NCBI RefSeq assembly: GCF_017798005.1
Contig: NZ_CP072548.1
Span: 930,001-994,000 of the forward strand
Reading direction: 5' to 3'
Length of the DNA: 64,000 bases
Source: Aggregatibacter sp. 2125159857
Lineage (GTDB): Bacteria > Pseudomonadota > Gammaproteobacteria > Enterobacterales > Pasteurellaceae
In this document: positions 60,458-64,000 of the stretch, one piece after another
Position numbering within the stretch: position 1 is the stretch's first letter
Layout of the letters: every line of letters starts with the position of its first letter
Position numbers and translations under genes: made by a program
Notes under the pieces: generated by a model
The model's input: only the letters and a program-made list of their open reading frames with translations
The model's database searches: none
What the model was told of the DNA's origin: nothing

Positions 60458-61498
60458 ATGAAGTTAAAATCACTTTCTCTTGCAATTTCCACCGCACTTT
60501 TAGCTGGTGGTTTAATGGCAAACCAAGCGGCTGTGGCAAAAGGTCGCTTAGTCGTTTATTGCAGCGCCACCAATATTTTATGTGAAACCACCACCAAAGC
60601 GTTTGGTGAAAAATATGATGTTAAAACCTCCTTTATTCGTAACGGCTCAGGCAGCACTTTTGCCAAAGTAGAAGCGGAAAAAAATAACCCACAAGCAGAC
60701 GTATGGTTCGGCGGTACATTCGACCCACAAGCGCAAGCCGCTGAATTAGGTTTAATCGAACCTTACAAATCTAAACACATTGATGAAATCGTAGAACGTT
60801 TCCGCGATCCGGCAAAAACCAAAGGTCACTATGTTTCTGCTATTTACATGGGGATCTTAGGTTTCGGCGTGAACACAGAACGTCTGGAAAAATTAGGCAT
60901 CAAAGAAGTGCCGAAATGCTGGAAAGACTTAACGGATCCACGTTTGAAAGGCGAAGTGCAAATTGCTGACCCACAAAGTGCCGGTACAGCCTATACGGCG
61001 CTTGCCACGTTCGTACAACTTTGGGGCGAAGACAAAGCCTTTGATTTCTTAAAAGCGTTACATCCAAACGTTTCCCAATACACCAAATCCGGTGTCACCC
61101 CATCCCGTAATGCAGCTCGCGGTGAAGCGGTCGTGGGTATCGGTTTCTTACACGATTACGCCCTTGAAAAACGTAATGGCGCACCATTGGAACTCGTAGT
61201 GCCATGTGAAGGTACGGGCTATGAATTAGGTGGTGTGAGCATCTTAAAAGGTGCACGTAATATCGACAACGCGAAATTATTCGTGGATTGGGCGTTATCT
61301 AAAGAAGGCCAAGAATTGGCATGGAAACAAGGTGAATCCTTACAAATCCTAACCAACACAACGGCAGAACAATCGCCAACGGCGTTTGATCCAAATAAAT
61401 TGAATCTCATCAATTATGACTTTGAAAAATACGGCGCCGCCGAACAACGCAAAGCCTTAATTGAAAAATGGGTTCAAGACGTTAAATTAGCGAAATAA
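60458..61498 (+). CDS. afuA: ABC transporter substrate-binding protein AfuA-like, copy 1
   Basis: The 346-residue protein has a signal peptide ending QAAVA (about 27) and the mature start KGRLVVYCSAT. It is a type II periplasmic binding protein of the AfuA/FbpA family, with GSTFAKVEAEKNNPQADVW and CEGTGYELGG. AfuA was first called an iron-binding protein, and A. pleuropneumoniae AfuA was later shown to bind hexose phosphates, so sugar phosphate is the likelier substrate. A paralogue follows after 155 bp. Confidence 0.9.
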   Translation: MKLKSLSLAISTALLAGGLMANQAAVAKGRLVVYCSATNILCETTTKAFGEKYDVKTSFIRNGSGSTFAKVEAEKNNPQADVWFGGTFDPQAQAAELGLIEPYKSKHIDEIVERFRDPAKTKGHYVSAIYMGILGFGVNTERLEKLGIKEVPKCWKDLTDPRLKGEVQIADPQSAGTAYTALATFVQLWGEDKAFDFLKALHPNVSQYTKSGVTPSRNAARGEAVVGIGFLHDYALEKRNGAPLELVVPCEGTGYELGGVSILKGARNIDNAKLFVDWALSKEGQELAWKQGESLQILTNTTAEQSPTAFDPNKLNLINYDFEKYGAAEQRKALIEKWVQDVKLAK

Positions 61499-61505
61499 CA
61501 CGCCA

Positions 61506-61548
61506 AAGTGCGGTCGAAAATTCTTGTATTTTTCTCACCGCACTTTTC
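61506..61548 (+). terminator. Inverted uptake-sequence terminator between afuA copies
   Basis: AAGTGCGGT (61506-61514) and ACCGCACTT (61537-61545) pair with extra TGAAAA-like bases, and the stem is followed by TTCTT. It probably reduces transcription into the second copy. Confidence 0.7.
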
Positions 61549-61653
61549 TTATATTGATGGTTCGTGTCCTCACGGCGTGAGCCTATCGCCATCATTAGGA
61601 CGCACATCAACAAAAGTGCGTTACCTCGAAATCAAAAACACAGGAGTGTTGAA

Positions 61654-62688
61654 ATGAAACTCTCAAAAATTGCGTTAGCGCTTTCAGGCGTTGTACTCGG
61701 TGGGATGTTATTAAGTGGCAATGCTGTGGCAAAAGGTCGCTTAGTCATTTATTGCAGCGCACAAAATACTATGTGCGAGCAAGAAGCCATGGCATTCGAG
61801 AAAAAATATGATGTAAAAACCAGTTTTATTCGTGGCGGCACAGGCACTATCTTAGCCAAAATCGATGCGGAAAAAGATAACCCACAAGGTGATGTTTGGT
61901 ATGGTGGCACCATGGATCCGCATTCCCAAGCGGGTGAAATGGGCTTATTAGAGCCTTATAAATCATCAAATCTGCCACAAATTGTAGAGCAGTTCCGTGA
62001 TCCGGCTAAAATGAAAGGCAACTATTCCTCAGCTATCTATCTTGGTGTATTAGGTTTTGGTGTGAACCCTGAACGTTTACAAAAACTCAATTTGCCAATA
62101 CCAAAATGCTGGAAAGATTTAGCTGATCCAATGTATCGCAATGAAATTCAAGCGGCAGATCCGCAAAGCTCAGGAACCGGCTATACACAATTAGCGACCT
62201 ATATCCAGCTTTGGGGCGAAGAAGAGGCCTTCAAATACTTGAAAGCGTTAAACAAAAACGTGTCGCAATATACCAAATCCGGTAACACCGCAACCCGTAA
62301 CACGGCGCGTGGCGAAACGGCAATCGGCATCGGCTTTTTACACGAATATTCGTTAGAAAAAGCCAAAGGTGCCCCGGTTGAATTAGTGGTACCTTGCGAA
62401 GGTACGGGATATGAAATTGGTGGAGTCAGCGTAATTAAAGGCGCACGTAATCTTGAAAATGCGAAACTTTTCGTGGATTGGGCGTTATCGAAAGAAGCGC
62501 AAGAATTAACATGGCAAAAAGGCGAAGCCTATTCCATTTTAACCAATACCACAGCGCAACAATCCCCTTATGCGTTGGATTTTAAATCGATTAACCTGAT
62601 TAACTATGATTTTGACAAATACGGCGCCACTGACTTGCGCAAACGTTTAATCACGAAATGGGTTGATGATGTTAAACTAGCCAAATAA
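61654..62688 (+). CDS. ABC transporter substrate-binding protein AfuA-like, copy 2
   Basis: The 344-residue protein has a signal peptide ending NAVA (about 26) and the mature start KGRLVIYCSAQ. It is about two thirds identical by eye to copy 1, including PQSSGTGYTQLATYIQLWGE and CEGTGYEIGG. ATG 61654 follows AGGAGTG. The frame allows 30 codons more, but these do not encode a signal peptide. The copy may have a different ligand or dosage role. Confidence 0.9.
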   Translation: MKLSKIALALSGVVLGGMLLSGNAVAKGRLVIYCSAQNTMCEQEAMAFEKKYDVKTSFIRGGTGTILAKIDAEKDNPQGDVWYGGTMDPHSQAGEMGLLEPYKSSNLPQIVEQFRDPAKMKGNYSSAIYLGVLGFGVNPERLQKLNLPIPKCWKDLADPMYRNEIQAADPQSSGTGYTQLATYIQLWGEEEAFKYLKALNKNVSQYTKSGNTATRNTARGETAIGIGFLHEYSLEKAKGAPVELVVPCEGTGYEIGGVSVIKGARNLENAKLFVDWALSKEAQELTWQKGEAYSILTNTTAQQSPYALDFKSINLINYDFDKYGATDLRKRLITKWVDDVKLAK

Positions 62689-62703
62689 ATTGTTGTTAAA
62701 TAA

Positions 62704-62736
62704 AGAAGCAATGTCTATTGCATTGCTTCTCTATTT
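62704..62736 (+). terminator. Attenuator between afuA copy 2 and the permease
   Basis: AGAAGCAATG/CATTGCTTCT forms a 10-bp stem with a 7-nt loop and is followed by CTATTTCTT. Stems at this place often keep permease levels below those of the binding protein. Confidence 0.75.
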
Positions 62737-62754
62737 CTTCTTATGCGAGGTTGT

Positions 62755-64000
62755 ATGAACGCAAATAAACTACCAATCACACATTCTGCGAATTTTTGGA
62801 TAATCTTGTCCATTGTTGCATTTCTTGTTCTCCCTTCCCACGCCTTAGATTACGGCTTGTTTGACAGCACCGCCGATGAATTCTTTGATGCCATGGGATG
62901 GTCATCTTTTAACATTACCGCTTTTTGGTTCTTGCCGGTGATTTTGTACGGTTTATTGCCGTGGCTAAAATTACCAACCAATACACAAGCCAAAGCGGAA
63001 CTTTACTTATTAGCACTGGCGACATTATTTACCTTTATCAGCGCCAGCGTGCTGAAAATCAGCATGGGCTATTCGGTGATCGTTTTACTCATCACTTTCA
63101 CCGCACTTGCTACGCTCTCTTTGGCGAAGTTAAAGATTATGCAAGGCGACAAATTTATTATTGCCTCCTTGCTGTGCATTGTGTTGCTGATTTTCTTCTT
63201 TATCGTTTACCCGACATTGGCGATTTTTGTCTCCATGTTCTACGACGGGGACACCTTTGCACCACAACAAGTGATGCGTATTTTGACGCAAAGCTACATT
63301 GTGCGTGTCATCAGTAACTCCTTGTTCCTATCCGGCTTCGTGGGTATTGTTTCTACAGTGTTCGGTTTAGCCTTTGCCCTTTACACAACCCGTATCGCAC
63401 GCCGTACCGCATTTATCGGTAAAATCTTCTCTATTTTGCCGATTGTGACGCCACCGTTTGTCGTCGGGTTAGGGGTTACCTTAATGCTGGGTCGCTCCGG
63501 TTATGTGACCGAGTTTTTATCCACCAATTTCGGTTTTACCAATCATAACTGGTTATACGGTTTTAACGGTATCGCCATTGCACAGATTTTGGCATTTGCG
63601 CCAATTTCCTTCATGATTTTAGATGGCGCATTAAAATCCGTGCATCCGTCTATTGAAGAAGCGTCTTATACGTTGCGTGCTAACCGTTATCAAACCTTCT
63701 ATAACATCATTTTCCCGTTACTGCGCCCTGCCTTGGCTAACTCGTTCCTCATTGTGTTCATCCAATCGCTCGCAGACTTTAGTAACCCGTTGGTGTTGGG
63801 TGGTAGCTTCGATGTGATTGCAACGCAAATTTACTTCTACATTGCCGGTTCACAATTAGATTACGCCTCCGCCAGTACTCTTGGATCCATGTTGTTAATC
63901 TTCTCCTTGGCGATTTTTATCATTCAATATTTATGGATTGGTAACCGCTCTTATGTGACCGTTTCCGGTAAATCTTATCGCGGCGATGTACAAGAACTCC
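62755..64000 (+). CDS. afuB: ABC transporter permease AfuB-like (3' end outside window)
   Basis: From ATG 62755 the frame is open to the end of the window (415 codons), starting MNANKLPITHSANFWIILS. It is a double-domain permease of the AfuB/FbpB type. The EAA loop ANRYQTFYNIIFPLLRPA, preceded by SIEEASYTLR, contacts the ATPase. About six membrane segments precede the first permease core, and the second is expected beyond the window. afuC (ATPase) probably follows. Confidence 0.92.
   Translation, partial: MNANKLPITHSANFWIILSIVAFLVLPSHALDYGLFDSTADEFFDAMGWSSFNITAFWFLPVILYGLLPWLKLPTNTQAKAELYLLALATLFTFISASVLKISMGYSVIVLLITFTALATLSLAKLKIMQGDKFIIASLLCIVLLIFFFIVYPTLAIFVSMFYDGDTFAPQQVMRILTQSYIVRVISNSLFLSGFVGIVSTVFGLAFALYTTRIARRTAFIGKIFSILPIVTPPFVVGLGVTLMLGRSGYVTEFLSTNFGFTNHNWLYGFNGIAIAQILAFAPISFMILDGALKSVHPSIEEASYTLRANRYQTFYNIIFPLLRPALANSFLIVFIQSLADFSNPLVLGGSFDVIATQIYFYIAGSQLDYASASTLGSMLLIFSLAIFIIQYLWIGNRSYVTVSGKSYRGDVQEL

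Overview
This window is a piece of a Pasteurellaceae chromosome, most likely Aggregatibacter (A. aphrophilus-like). The evidence is the very frequent uptake signal sequence AAGTGCGGT and its complement, gene neighbourhoods typical of Haemophilus/Aggregatibacter (folP-glmM-sixA, mltG-tmk-holB-tatD, dcd-udk, ribA/pgpB), and an intact lacZ, which would fit a lactose-positive species. Species assignment is an inference.

Layout. 1-7.1 kb: the end of a nickel/cobalt exporter, tRNA-Asn, uvrB, folP-glmM-sixA and a repeat-built lipoprotein. 7.1-13.6 kb: lacZ and a tyrosine permease diverging from a shared control region, then a YadA-type trimeric autotransporter whose stalk is 39 copies of a 7-residue repeat. 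13.6-21.8 kb: housekeeping genes (adk, ampG, hypA, galE, a DUF805 protein, a PurR-box purine permease, tilS, accA), with a cluster of hairpin repeats at 17.6-18.0 kb. 21.8-23.5 kb: a structured RNA candidate with a near-consensus promoter, then selD, which is read through an in-frame UGA (selenocysteine 30). 23.5-28.6 kb: an AT-rich accessory segment with a retron (ncRNA plus RT-TOPRIM fusion, Eco2/Ec67-like), an orphan ParA-like ATPase, a small orphan protein, two antisense remnants of the metH 3' end, and three related hairpin elements that lie between the modules. 28.6-39.7 kb: core genes (ribA, pgpB, nagK, cstA, a DUF484 gene, purA, cmoB, putP, rng). 39.8-52.3 kb: an accessory island with a WYL regulator, a NT5C-type nucleotidase fusion, two different SIR2 proteins, an OGFr-like protein, an unknown protein, RhuM-Fic, an FtsK-gamma-like winged helix, a PP2C phosphatase, two DUF262 proteins (the second with DUF1524) and a double-AAA ATPase. 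52.5-64 kb: core genes mltG-tmk-holB-tatD, sotB, an AsmA-like gene, dcd, udk, and the start of an afuAB transporter with a duplicated binding-protein gene.

The best candidate for an undescribed system is the 39.8-52.3 kb island. Three intergenic regions in it carry the same palindrome CGACA-N5-TGTCG with identical spacing, each about 45-90 bp before a plus-strand gene. This suggests that one regulator, possibly the WYL protein, controls the NT5C-SIR2, wHTH-SIR2-PP2C-DUF262 and AAA genes together. The combination of NAD-consuming SIR2 enzymes, a nucleotidase, a phosphatase and GmrSD-like DUF262/DUF1524 proteins looks like an anti-phage or stress module. The AAA gene's ribosome-binding site lies inside a perfect 15-bp terminator-like stem.
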